Positions 11,709-22,506 of a DNA stretch of 64,000 nucleotides are shown one piece after another (position 1 is the first letter of the stretch; each line of letters opens with the position of its first letter). The stretch lies in NCBI GenBank assembly GCA_002179805.1, contig NAVB01000054.1:1-64000 (forward strand), given 5' to 3'. This DNA comes from Acanthamoeba lenticulata (taxonomy: Eukaryota; Discosea; Longamoebia; Acanthamoebidae). The translations under genes and the position numbers were made by a program. The notes under the pieces are model-generated. The model was not told the DNA's origin. It saw only the letters and a list, made by a program, of their open reading frames with translations, and made no database searches.

Positions 11709-14675
11709 ATGTCGGAGGTAAGGATTGAAGGCGCCACGGATGGAGTGGATCACCTCCACCCCAAGAAGGAGAAGAAGGAGAGGAAGGATAAAGACAAAGA
11801 GAAGAAAAAGGAGAAGAGGAAGTCCAAGAGCGGGTCTCGCATTGAGCGACTGTCGCGCGTCGTGAAGGAGAAGGTGCACGGTCACAGCAACGATTCGACC
11901 GACGACGAAGCCAAGGTCGATACAGAGGAAGAAGAGAGCCCCGGCGAAGAGGTCGTTTTTGATGGAGACGAGGCGGGTGAGCACGAGACCGGCGCAGATG
12001 GTTCGTCGGCAACCAAACGGCTCACCCTGGCCCAGGTCAAGGATCGAACCCTTAGCGCTCAGTCAAAGCGAAAGCGCAGCGCCACCGACGGCGCAAACGC
12101 CTCCTCCCTTCTCGGCTCCTTCCGCCGACCCGGCGGTACACACTTCACCCCTTCTCCCCAAATTGTTTTATTTATTTTATTTTATTTCATTCACTTCACT
12201 TTTATTACTTTTGTATAAGTTGTGGCGCTTCTCTCCTTCCCCCCTTTCCTTCGTTCTTGGTCTTTTTTCGTTCTTTGCCGTTACTCGTTTTCATTTTATT
12301 TTTCACTATTATTTGTTCTAATTACGCTGTTGGGGTCACTAACACGAGGCGTGCAGGCAGCCGATTGAAGAAGGCGGAACATGCTGGGTCCCACTCCCTA
12401 GCTGCCGATGACGAGGACGCGGGCCCGCACAGCAGCAGCGGCGACGGCGTCGGCGACGAGCAGCAAAGCGTTGAAGACGACGCCGCGCGCAGCAGCAGCA
12501 AAAAGAAGGACAAGAAAAAAGAGCACTCCTCACGCCGGAAAAGGAAGGACGAGAAGACCCTCCCGTTGATGTCGTCCCGCCAGCGTGCGTCCTTGGGCAT
12601 CAAGATCAACGGTGAGGAGGTCGACGACAGCGGCAGCAGCGAAGGCGGCGGGGGCGACCAACACCAGCAACAGCAACACCACAAGGAGGGCAGCGACAAG
12701 CGGAAGCACCTCACGCGCTCTGGCTCCATGATGGAGCTCAACAAGCAGGCCAACCAGATTGAGCGCCAGTACGTCTTCTTCGCCCCGTGGCCCGACCCTC
12801 ACTGTAGTTGCTGACGTGTTTGTGGTCCGCGCGCCTCCCAGGACGCTCACGGCGAGGACGGTCAGCCGCGATTCCGCGGTGGTGCCACCGGCCAAGGACA
12901 CGCCCACGCTCGAGCGCTTCGTGTCCCTCAAGGTATGCCGCGTCCTCCTGCGCGTCGTCGTTGTCGTTGTCGCTGAGGCCTAACCGCGAGCCCCCGGGGC
13001 GTCTCGGCCAACAGAATATTTCGATGAACTTGTCGTCGGTGTTTGGCGACGGCGGGCGCGGCAGCACGAGCGGAGGCGGAGACAAGTCGCCGCGACGGGT
13101 GACGTCGACGCCGGAGGGCCTGATGCAGTCGGCCTCGGCGCGGAAGATGAACCCGCTGTGGGTGCTCAACCAAAAGGCCAAGCAGGTCGAGGAGGAGAAG
13201 GACAAGCGCGAGCGCGAGGAGCGGCGGAAGCGCGAGCGCGAGGTGCTGCCCGTGGGCGACGACGTGCCCGAGAAGCAGCGCCAGCGCAACCGCGTGATCA
13301 ACGAGATCATCAACACCGAGCGGGACTACGTGAGCGACCTCCGCACGATGCTCACCGTCTTCCGGACGCCGCTCGACGAGGAGAGCATCCTGACCAAGGA
13401 GGAGCTCGGCGCCATCTTCTCCAACCTGAGCATGCTCCTCCACATCAACACCGAGCTCTACGACGACATCGCCAAGACCGTCAAGGAGACCAACGGCGAG
13501 GAGCTCGGCCGCTGCTTCGTGCTCCTGGTCGACTACCTCAAGATGTACTCTCAGTACTGCAGCAACCAGGCGGCCGCGCGCGAGGCCGTGGCCAACGCCA
13601 CCAAGACCAACCCGCGCTTCCGCGCCTTCATGGAGGTCCGCCAAACTCTCTCGTCGTCTGATGCGCTTCTATGCATTCCTTTGAAGGTGGAATCTGAGGA
13701 ATGTGTGATGTATGTGGCGCGAACGCAGAGAATGGCGATGAACCCAGAGCTCAATGGGCTGACGCTGCGAGACTATCTGATCAAGCCCGTGCAGCGCCTC
13801 TGTAAATATCCGCTGCTCATGCGGGAGCTGATCAAGCACACCGAAGAGACCCACGCCGACTACCCGAACCTGCAGGAGGCCTTTGGCAAGATCGAAGCCG
13901 TCGTCACCTCGGTCAACGAGAGGAAGCAGGCCGACGAGGACCGCGAGGTCATCGCCCGCATCATCAGCCGACTCTCCAACACCGAGGTGCGTGCCTCCTC
14001 TCGTCTCTGCTTGGCTGGAGCTCACCTCGACTCGACTCGACTCGACGCGGCTAACGGTGACGACTTCTTCTTGGGTCGACAGAAATTCGGGGTGCAGCTG
14101 ATGGTCCCTGGACGAAGGCTCGTGCAAGATGGCAAGGTGTCGGAGCTCGCCAAGGACGAGACCGTCCGCCGTCAGTTTTTCCTCTTCACTGACCTCCTCA
14201 TCCTTGCGGAGGACCTCAAGCCTGGCTGTACGCTCCTACGCTTTCGCTCTTACCTGCTTCTTTCGTTTTCGCTTTCGCTCATTCGTCGCTTTCGTTCTTC
14301 CCCCCCCCAGCTTCGCGACGAAAGGAACCGGCGACGTGGAAGGTGGTCTCCATGATCCTCTTTGCCGAGGCGTCCGTGCTGGACCTGCCCGACAAAAGCG
14401 ACCAGCACCACAGGATCGACATCGCCTGCAAGAAGGATGTGACGACGCTCTGCTTCGACACGCCCGAGGAGAAGCAGGAGTGGCTGACGAGCCTCACGGG
14501 CAAGATGCAGAAGCTGCAGAGCCTCTCCGCGCGCTCGGCGAGCTCGAGCCAATTCGACGAATTGGGTTCGGCCAGCCTCAACGGCGTCGGCACCGCGGCC
14601 GCCGGCGATCGCTTCAGGTCGCCCTCCCCGCCGTCGGGACCCGCAACCTTCCCCGCCACCTCCCTTTCTCCTTGA
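11709..14675 (+). CDS. RhoGEF (DH-PH) guanine nucleotide exchange factor
   Basis: The ATG sits in a good context (CACCATG). The first 170 residues are Lys/Glu-rich, then come low-complexity exons with a KKKDKKKEHSSRRKRKDE block. The DH domain begins at RNRVINEIINTERDYVSDLR (CR1). It continues through IFSNLSMLLHINTELYDDI and the hallmark CR3 LTLRDYLIKPVQRLCKYPLL. A 100 bp intron interrupts the domain just before RMAMNPELNG. A PH domain follows (GRRLVQDGKVSELAKDETVR, RRQFFLFTDLLILAEDLK, ending DTPEEKQEWLTSLTGKMQKL). DH-PH proteins load GTP on Rho-family GTPases and so control actin. Seven to eight exons are used; introns at about 12136-12356 and 14228-14310 are the clearest. The stop is at 14673-14675, 100 bp from the stop of the convergent C2/EF-hand gene. 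Confidence 0.88.
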
Positions 14676-14775
14676 GACCATCCCCAGCCGTGTTTGTGGC
14701 CGACGAGTTGCACGTAGAGTAGAATTAATAAAATGAAGTGTTTTATTTTGTAGGCCAGGAGCACTTTCTCTCTGT

Positions 14776-16495
14776 TTAGAGTGGTCGTCCGCCCACCATC
14801 TGAAGGACGGGAAAAAGAAGTAAAGAGTGAAGAGGGTGAGTTTGGTGTCCTTCAGCCACCCAGAGAGCAACAAGGTCAGGGTACGGTACCGGCTTGAGCT
14901 TGCTGTACAGGTCGAGGAACTCGCCAAAGTCGATCTGCCCGCTCTGTAGCGCAAGAGAACAGAGGTCAGCTTTGTAGCCCCCGAGTGTTGGAACAGAAAC
15001 CGTGACGCAACGTACTCGGTCGCGGTCGGCCGCTTGGAGATGAGCAGAAGCGTAGCGGTCCATCAAGTTTTCGCTCATGCGGTTGCCAAACACAGCTCTA
15101 GAGCACGAAAACCATCTCGTCAGCAGGAGAAGAAAAAGGAAGGAAGAGGACGCAAGGAAGAAGAGCTTCTTCTGCATGTACCGGAGGAGGGGCTTGAGCT
15201 CATTGCGGTCGATGGTGCCCGACCTGTCGGTGTCGTAGCGCCAGAAGGCCTCCTCGGCCTCCCGGATCTCGGCCGGCGGCAGGCCGTACGTGGGGCCGGT
15301 CCAGCGCGGCGGCTGAAGGCCCTGCGAGGGCGGCTGCTGGGGCGGGTAGGCGCCATGCCCCGGCGGGGGCGCGAGGCCGCCGGACTGGGGCGGGAAGCCT
15401 CCGCTCGGCGGGTAGCCGCCCTGCGAAGGATAGCCTTGCTGAGACGAGTAGCCGCCCTGGGAAGGATAGCCCTGCTGGGGCGGGTAGCCGCCCTGCGAGG
15501 GATAGCCTTGCTGGGGAGGATAGCCCTGCTGAGGCGGATAGCCCTGCTGCGGAGGATAGCCCTGGTGCTGCTGCGGGGGGTAGCCGTAGCCCTGCTGGGG
15601 CGGATAGCCCTGCTGGGGAGGATAGCCCTGCTGAGGCGGGTAGCCGCCGTAGTTCTGCGGGGGAGGCGCCTGCTGCTGCGGGACGGACCGGGCCGGCTGC
15701 GGGGGAGGCACTTTCGGCTTGCCGTCTCCGTAGACCACCTGCGCACGATCGCGTGCGTGAGCCACCAGGTGGGCAACGCGGCCTGCACAATCGGGCAAGA
15801 AGAGGGGGCCAGACCTTGAGCTGAATGCTGCCACGGCAGCCGCCCTTGACCGAGTTGAGAGCAATCCACTCTTCCACCGTGCCGGCCGCGGCGTACTTGG
15901 CCAGGGGGACCAGGTTGCGCGTCAGCAGATCGTTGCTCGAGAAGCGATCCCAGTCTGGCCAAGGGAAACAGTGAGTGAGCCGAGCGCTTTCTCGAGAACT
16001 GGCGCGCGTACCATAGATGTCAATACGGAGGGAGTCGGTGTTGGGGTTGAAGCTGGCGGGGTGGAACGTGAAGGTCTCGCCTGGAACGGGGGCGCACGTG
16101 CGTCAGCTTAATTTTAAAAACAAAACATTGCCAATTTTTTGGTTGCACGCATGCGTTTTGGTGCAAGTGCTGTGGGGGCAGAAAGGGGAAGAAGGTTTCG
16201 CACCCCAGTACGGGCTGAGGGTCTTCTTGATGGTCTTGGTCTTGTGCTTCACGCTGTTGATAATCAACTCGCAGTACCTGGAAGGGAACGTCCTCAGTAT
16301 GGGGAAATTCATAACAGGTGTGTCACGTGGATAGACGACGGTACGGGTCGCTCTTGCCGTTAATGTCAGCCGCGGGCAAGTCCTTGGCTTGGATGACTGC
16401 GCGCACACCACACGACTGCGGTTAAGGACGTCTTCCCGGGGCCTACGCCTGGAGAAAGAAAGGAAGAGGCCGGTACCGGTGATGTTGAGCGTCAT
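14776..16495 (-). CDS. C2 domain, GYPPQQ repeat and EF-hand protein
   Basis: The ATG at 16495 starts MTLNITG. After an intron it enters a C2 domain: [19 protein letters not shown], then [40 protein letters not shown] and [14 protein letters not shown]. The acidic calcium loops D-x-NGKSDPY and YDWDRFS are intact. The middle is a [12 protein letters not shown] repeat. The C-terminus holds an EF-hand with a complete loop ([14 protein letters not shown]) and a second segment [17 protein letters not shown]. Together they look like a penta-EF-hand (ALG-2/sorcin-like) core, where Gly/Pro-rich tails are also common. The likely role is calcium-dependent membrane binding. The last exon is MVGGRPL with stop TAA. 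Confidence 0.82.
15400..15665 (-). repeat. In-frame tandem [12 protein letters not shown] coding repeat
   Basis: Around 16-18 copies of an 18 bp unit encode Gly-Tyr-Pro-Pro-Gln-Gln and variants (SQG, SSQQ), lying between the C2 and EF-hand parts of the host gene. Such Pro/Gly/Tyr/Gln repeats are flexible linkers in many calcium-binding and annexin-like proteins. Copy number is likely variable between strains because the units are nearly identical at DNA level. Confidence 0.9.
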
Positions 16496-16925
16496 GCTGT
16501 GTGTTGTGTTAAGTTGTGTTTCGAAAACTAATGCTTTGGTGTATCAAGCCGAGGAAGAAAAAGCTTGCGCCGAGGTGACGACGAGTTAACGAGCGCAGCT
16601 GGGACATATTGCCTTCAAAGAAAGTGATAGTGGCCCCTCGCCACGGTTGCTTCATCCCCAGCCAATCTTCGCCAGGCTTTTTTAAAGGCGCGTGCGTCGA
16701 TCGACTTCCTTCCGGCTCCGGTTGTGTGCTTATGACGGCGCGGGAGCAGACGCCTCCTCCTTCTCTACCCCCCGAGCTCCGCGCTGGCGCAACGTCCCTC
16801 TTCAACCACTTTGTTGGATCACCCACCACGGACAACAACAAACTCAAAGCAAGCGAGCCTTGTGCGAGTTCGTAGGAGAGAATCACAATGACGGCTGATT
16901 GATTGCGCACGCGAGGGGTGCTGCA
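16496..16925. other. Intergenic region, no gene seen
   Basis: This gap lies between the start of the C2/EF-hand gene and the 3' end of the histidyl-tRNA synthetase gene, both on the minus strand. It should hold the promoter of the former and the 3' untranslated region of the latter. The longest open frame (16609-16875, plus) begins with TTG, has no recognisable content and is not called. No structured RNA was recognised. Confidence 0.5.
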
Positions 16926-18807
16926 TCAAGGCTGGCGGACAAAGTCGTCGTAGAGGACGTCGTACTGGTTGTCGCCCTGCTCCTTGGAGCCCACCTTCAT
17001 GTCCTTGACTCGGATCTTCCGCTCCTTCCACTCGTCCGGCGCGATGAGCAGCACCCTGTCGGCGCCCAGACGATCGGCGTAGGAGTAGGCCCACTTGAGC
17101 TTCTTGCCCTCGCCCAGCACGATCTCGATGGCGCGGCCCTGCATACGGAGGGTCATGGCGAGCTCGTTGGCCACGGGCCTGAGGTCCTCGCTAAAGGCCA
17201 GGATGACGTCGTCGATCCGGGGCGCGAAGGTGGGAAGCAACTTCCTGTCCTCCAGGATCTCCATGATCACGCAGTCACCGAAGCCAAAGCCGCACGACGG
17301 GATGTCCTGTTGGTGCGAGCACGAGTCAGTGACGAGCGAGCGAGCAAACAACGTTGGGAGGAGACGAGAGAGCTGTGGGCCGCGTACGCGAGCGCCGTAG
17401 GTGGAGAAGAGCCTGTCGTATCTGCCGCCGCCGCAGATGGCGCGCGGGATGCCGCCGGTCCTGTCAAAGCCCTCGAACACGATGCCCGTGTAGTAGGCCA
17501 GGCCGCGCACGACCGACGCGTCAAACTGGATCCAGTCGGCGTAGCCGTAGCTCTGGGCGAGCCAGAAAAGCTTGCGCAGCTCCTTGACGGCCTCGTGTTC
17601 CTCGCCGATGAGGGCACCAAGCTCTTCAATGCTCTTCACTGACAGGGTGTCGATCAGCCGGTTGGCCGTCTCCTCGGGCACCGGGGTGGGCTCCAGCGCG
17701 CCGAGCTGACTGACGACGTCAGCCCTCTCGAGCTTGTCGAGCTTGTCGACGATGATGCACGTCTGCGCAAAGACCTCCTTCGGGATCTTGAGGTCGTCGA
17801 TGATCTTCTCGATCACCTTGCGGCTCGAGACCTTGATGCCGATCTCCTTGGAGGTCAGACCCACCGACTTAAAAAAGGCAACGACAGCGGCCAACAGCTC
17901 GGCCTCGGCGGTCACCTGTGCGCACACACACGACAAGTCGAGGGCGACGACATCAGAACAAACGAGTCGGTCAGACAAAACGGCAGGCCAGGGTCGAACC
18001 TCCTTGACACCGATGATGTCCATGTTCCACTGGTAGTGTTCCCTCCGGCGGCCCCTCGTGACGGTCTCGAACCTCCAGCACTGGGGAATACTGAACCATT
18101 TGACGGGCACCATCAGCGCCTTGCCCTGCGAGTGTGTTTGTTACGTTGTATGTATGTAGAAGGGGGAGGATAGTCAGGGCCTTGTCTTTCAAGACATGAA
18201 CGAAGTGAGTTGAATGCACCTTTTGAATAACGAGCCGGGCCAGTGAAGGGGTCATTTCAGGGCGAAGCGACACCTTCTGGTCACCCTTGTCCACGAAGTT
18301 GTACATCTGCTGTGTAATTTCCTCGCCAGCCTTCCTGCACTCGGGACCAAGCCACCAGTAAGCAACCTCACCTCGCACCTGTAAGGGCTGCTCAACGCAC
18401 CTGGTGTAGAGCTCCTCATATTCAAGAACAGGAGCATCATACTCTTGGAACGAGAAGACACGTGCAACCTCCCTGAATTTGTCGAAGAGCCAAGTGCGCT
18501 TCCGCATTTCCTCTGCATTGAGCAAATTGTTAGATTCAAGCAAAAATTAAGGAGGTAACTTGCGACTGTACCAGGCGGAAAATCGCGAACGCCTGCAATG
18601 GGCTCGCTCGAGATCACGCCAGCCTTGAAACCAAGAAGTGAGAAACTTGATCTTTCGCTCTAATTCTACAAAAATGAATTGAACCTTCTTCTTTCCTCCA
18701 CCAGTTCGGAGAGCCTTGCCCTCGGCGGGTTTCTTCTGGTTCTGCTTCTCCGAAGTCTGCTTAGGCTGTTGTGTCTCCATCGTTTGCTGTACGGCGCTGG
18801 CCTCCAT
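16926..18807 (-). CDS. HARS: Histidyl-tRNA synthetase, plant-organelle type
   Basis: Charges tRNA-His with histidine. The N-terminus (from ATG at 18807) is a Gln/Lys-rich extension. It is followed by [18 protein letters not shown] and the class II core: [38 protein letters not shown], motif 2 region [20 protein letters not shown], the histidine-specific [18 protein letters not shown] and [17 protein letters not shown], and motif 3 [18 protein letters not shown]-terminal anticodon-binding domain ends [12 protein letters not shown]. The motif 2 arginine and the GLAYYTG and GGGRYD signatures are intact. The motif 2 and insertion sequences match the plant chloroplast/mitochondrial form rather than the usual cytosolic form. 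No clear organellar presequence is seen, although the N-terminus could still be extended by an exon. It has about eight exons with standard introns. Confidence 0.93.
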
Positions 18808-18956
18808 TTTCAGTATGCTCTGCTGTGATTCGATCCGCCAAGACAAATTGTTTTTTTCTTTTGTTTCTTTTGTTTTCGTTTGCGCGGAACATAGACCACA
18901 AAAAACCGAGAATCGATCTGCCGTTCAGGTCTTGGTCAACTTGTCTGATCTCTGCA

Positions 18957-20689
18957 TCACAGGGGACAACCCTTTTGAGCCATGATAAAGCCGATTCGGT
19001 CCTTGATGAGTCCCAGTGGGTCATGCCCAGATCGGTCCTTGGCATTGGGATCTGCACCTGCAGCAAGAAAGCGTCTGTCGTTTACATGGGCAGTCAGTTC
19101 CTCCAAAGAAAACGAAACTTCTAGCCAGAGAAAGGGCGTACTTATAGATCTCGCAGTCAGCGAAGTAGATCTCAGCGTAGTCCAGCGCCGAGATGTGGAA
19201 GGAGATGAAGCGGGTCTGATAGGAGAATGCCAGGCATGCAATATGCAGTGGCGTGTAGCCTTCGTTATCCGTAGCGTTGACATCAGCCCCGAGCCGCACA
19301 AAGAAGTTGATGTGGTCACCCCATGTGTCCTTCTGACCCACTGATGATTGGCATTTGAAAATGGTGAGTTCATTGAGTTAGCCCTCTGAACCATGCAAGT
19401 TGTGCACCTACCTCTCCGCACTTCATTCTGGGGATCCTTGATCTCTGTGATCATCAGGTGACCTGAGAGGAGATCTGTCATTCTTCGCCAGGGGTCAAGA
19501 AAAAGGCAGGCAAAGAAGCAAGCACCGAGCCGATTGGCCATTCCTTCGGCATAGCAGTGTAGTGGCGTCCGGCCCTTGTTGTTTCTTGAGTTCACGTTGG
19601 CTCCTGTACAGTAGGGGTGAGTGACGATCATGACCCGTCATTGTCTCGCCAACGTCACGCACCTTTGGCCACAAGAGTCATGCCGACTTCTCGGTGCATG
19701 CGGAGTGCCGCCAAGTGTAAGAGGGTGTCTCCTTCCTGTACATTCAAGCCATCAACATGTGGGAGGGGACCACTTTCTGGAACGGCTGAAGCGCACCGCA
19801 TTGGCAAACGACACGGAAAGGCCCTTGAGCATCAGCATCTGCAAGCATATATCCCTTGTGCACATGTTAGTGAGAGGTTCAGCAAGAGAATGTGCGAGTG
19901 TTCAGTACCTCTCTTTGCTGAGCTTTTGATCATCGCCCAGGAGCACACATTCGGCTGGCGTCACCTGAGTTAAAACAGATAAAACAATAAGAATAACTCA
20001 AAATAAGTACACAATTAAATTGAGCCCTGAACCAAGGGCAAGAAGCCAGGGACAGAGCTTGAACCTTGTCTTTGGTGGTGTGTCCTTCCTTTGTTTGAAG
20101 CTTGCACCTGCACCACACTTGTTACCATCAACCAAAGCAAACAAGGCTGCATGGATGGAAAAGCCTAACTGAGCCATTGGGTCTGCTCCAGCCTTCAGTA
20201 ATGGCTTCATGCAAAAGGCATTTGCACTCAAGCAGGCTTTGTGCAGTGCTGTCCATGATCCACAAGATGAGCGAACAGATCCTCACGAATGGACCAATCC
20301 TAAGGATGAGCTACCTGTCACGTTGTCCCCTTTACAATAGGCAGTGCTGTTGCAAAACTCGATCCCGCTGGTTGTGGAATTCACATCGGCCCCTTGCGCA
20401 ATGAAGAGTTCTGGTTTCGAGTGTGAAATGAGAAAAGAACGAAAGCGATAGGAACCAAAGACTGGGGGGGGGGGAAGGAACGCACCAACGATGTCAGGTT
20501 GGCCAGCCACGGTGGCCAAGTGGAGACCAGCATTGAGCTTCTTGGCACTGTGCTTCTTTGCCTCAAGAACTTTGCATACCTCGTCCTTATTTCCCTTCTC
20601 AATAGCCTCACCCAACCTGTTCTTCTGGTAAGGCATGGGACAGAGACAAGCGACAGCAGGAGGACGTACTTTGACTGTCCTTCTCCCAT
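18957..20689 (-). CDS. Ankyrin repeat protein
   Basis: Start chosen at ATG 20689 (MGEGQSK). A phase-2 intron joins it to LGEAIEKGNKDEVCKVLEAK. At least five ankyrin units are visible across separate exons: AGLHLATVAGQPDIV with AQGADVNSTTSG, ACLSANAFCMKPLLKAGADP, GANVNSRNNKGRTPLHCYAE, GADVNATDNEGYTPLHIACL and GADPNAKDRSGHDPLGLI. The last ends at the stop (MAQKGCPL). No other domain is seen, so it is probably a small scaffold or binding protein. Exon sizes and middle splice sites are less certain than the repeat assignment. The start lies 81 bp from the stop of the adenosine kinase gene on the same strand. Confidence 0.75.
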
Positions 20690-20770
20690 CTTCTTACTGT
20701 GTTGCTTCAACTGGCCGGCTTTAATGTGGCGCTTGACGCGAGCCGTGGAGCAACCGTCTTGGCTTTTATT

Positions 20771-22299
20771 TCACGCCAAGTGCGACGGCTTAGCAGGGAA
20801 GGTACACCCGGCATGCTGAATGACTTCTGATGAAGCGTAGTGCCCACTCGTCACACACTGTTGCATCCAACGGGGCGCTGCATCAGCAAGAGAGTCGTCT
20901 TCAGCATCCCTATGCTGACGAATGAACTCGGCAAGAAAGCCACCAACGAACGCGTCGCCGCTGCCAATGAAATCGACAATCTTCTCCTTTGGCACTACCG
21001 GCACGGGGAACGTAAAGGACTTGACATACCCACCGAAGCAACAAAAGGTCAATAACGGAGCAAAACGAATGATTCAGGTGTCGAGTAGACGCGTACCTGG
21101 CCTTTTTGAGCCACAATCGTCGGCTGAGTGCCGCGTGTGATGACGACGAGCCTTGATGATGGTGCTGTGCTATCGCTGTGACTCAATCCAAGGGCAGCCT
21201 CTTCTACTGCGTTAGCCTAGAGTAAATGTAGCCATTAGCTTCACAAAACGTCCTTTGGTTCGTTTTGGGGATCTGGCGCACCGTAGCAAGAGCCAGGGCC
21301 TCTTTCTCCTTGGCAAAGACCACGTCCACGAAAGGCAACAGCTCGCGAATGGCCTGATGGTGAACGTTGACTACGGAAATGTTGGAGAGGTTCATGACCA
21401 CGGTCTGGTGCGCCAGTTGTAAGGTCAGCTGTGCGGCGAGAAAGGACGAAAGTACGTGGCTACGTGCCTTGCCCTCTGTCTTGCTTTGGCGAACCATCGT
21501 GGATACGACATCGGCCGCGAAGGAAAGGAATGCACACTCCACGTAAATGTACCGTGCCTGGTCCAGAGCCCGTTTCGTAGCTTCATCGAGTAAACTCAAC
21601 TTGAACACCTCCGATGCACCGGCGGTGAACACCTGATGCCTGAGGCACAAAATCAGTCCATGTTGGGGGCATGGGTTGCAAACAGCATTGCGTACCTTCT
21701 GTCCGCCTTGTCTCCCACCAGAGTAAGAGCCAAGCAAACTCCCGTTGAGTGTCCAGCAACGGACATGTAGCAGAAGGTCGCGGCACTGCCCTCCGCCTCA
21801 ATTGCTGTTCGGAGCAAATCAGCAAAGTGGTCGTCGCCCACGCTGCCCACAAACAGGCTCCGGTGTTCGTCGCCCAGCAGCCACTGTGATGTCATCAGTC
21901 AGCAATGGCGCAGCATTTTGCAGGAGTAGCAGGAACCAACCTGAGCCACCCGTATGACATTTTGAGTGGATCCGCCCGCGATGTACTGGATGCTCGCACC
22001 ACTGTTGACGGCGTCGTTGTACCTGCACGAGCCGAAGTGAGAGCTCCAATCACAAGATGAAAAAGCGCTCAATGCGTACAAGCTAAGCGTTTGTTGGCCA
22101 TCACGCGAGAGCCCGAATGAGTTCAGCGTCAGTCCCCGCCTGCACCGCAACATTGCGTGAGGCAAGCTCAAGGAGTTCAGAGACGGCAGCGCAGTACACA
22201 CGCGGACAAAAACTCCTCTGGCACGGCCGCCTTGATGTCTAGGATCGGACACCCAAGTCCTGCCAGCACAGTCGCTCGCTCGCCTGTTGCCTCCTCCAT
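20771..22299 (-). CDS. ADK: Adenosine kinase (PfkB family)
   Basis: Phosphorylates adenosine to AMP in purine salvage. From ATG 22299 the protein starts MEEATGERATVLAGLGCPIL, the first strand of the PfkB fold. Next come the substrate signature QYIAGGSTQNVIRVAQ (GG motif of adenosine kinases), GDEHRSLFVGSVGDDHFADL, GHSTGVCLALTLVGDKADR, AGASEVFKLSLLDEATKRA and VVMNLSNISVVNVHHQAIRE. Close to the C-terminus is DFIGSGDAFVGGFLAEFIRQ, the catalytic GxGD motif with the base aspartate present (family consensus GAGDAF). Roughly seven exons. The exon carrying residues 35-60 could be spliced two ways near 22100-22170; the frame reading ELIRAL is preferred. Confidence 0.88.
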
Positions 22300-22506
22300 T
22301 TGTTAGTTTTGTTTTTTTTTTTGTTTTTTTTTTAATTCGTGAATTGAAGGAAAAAAAGCCGCAGGAAAAGAACAAGCGAAAGAAAACACCGGAGCGAGAA
22401 GGCCGTGCGCCAGCAGCCACTCCCGACAGGTTTTGGTCTGGAACGAGGCAAGCAAGAGCCAACATCTTCTCCCTCGTGGGAGGGACAGGATCCCATCTAG
22501 ATCAGC
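22300..22506. promoter_or_regulatory. Shared upstream region of ADK and golgin genes
   Basis: This 207 bp gap lies between divergent start codons. A strong T-run (about 22308-22333) reads as an A-run just upstream of the adenosine kinase start. No TATA element was identified with confidence. Confidence 0.4.

Noticed and set aside
12928..13644. 238-codon minus-strand frame opposite the RhoGEF
   Set aside because: Shadow of GC-rich DH-domain exons; no domain and no splice context.
15034..15819. 261-codon plus-strand frame rich in RIALLRR-type repeats
   Set aside because: Antisense of the GYPPQQ repeat and EF-hand exons; repeat symmetry creates the long frame.
16609..16875. 88-codon plus frame in the gap before histidyl-tRNA synthetase
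   Set aside because: It begins with TTG, not ATG, and has no recognisable content; taken as intergenic.
17980..18000. tRNA-like GGGTCGAACC stretch
   Set aside because: No acceptor stem or anticodon arm could be paired around it; it lies in an intron of the histidyl-tRNA synthetase gene.
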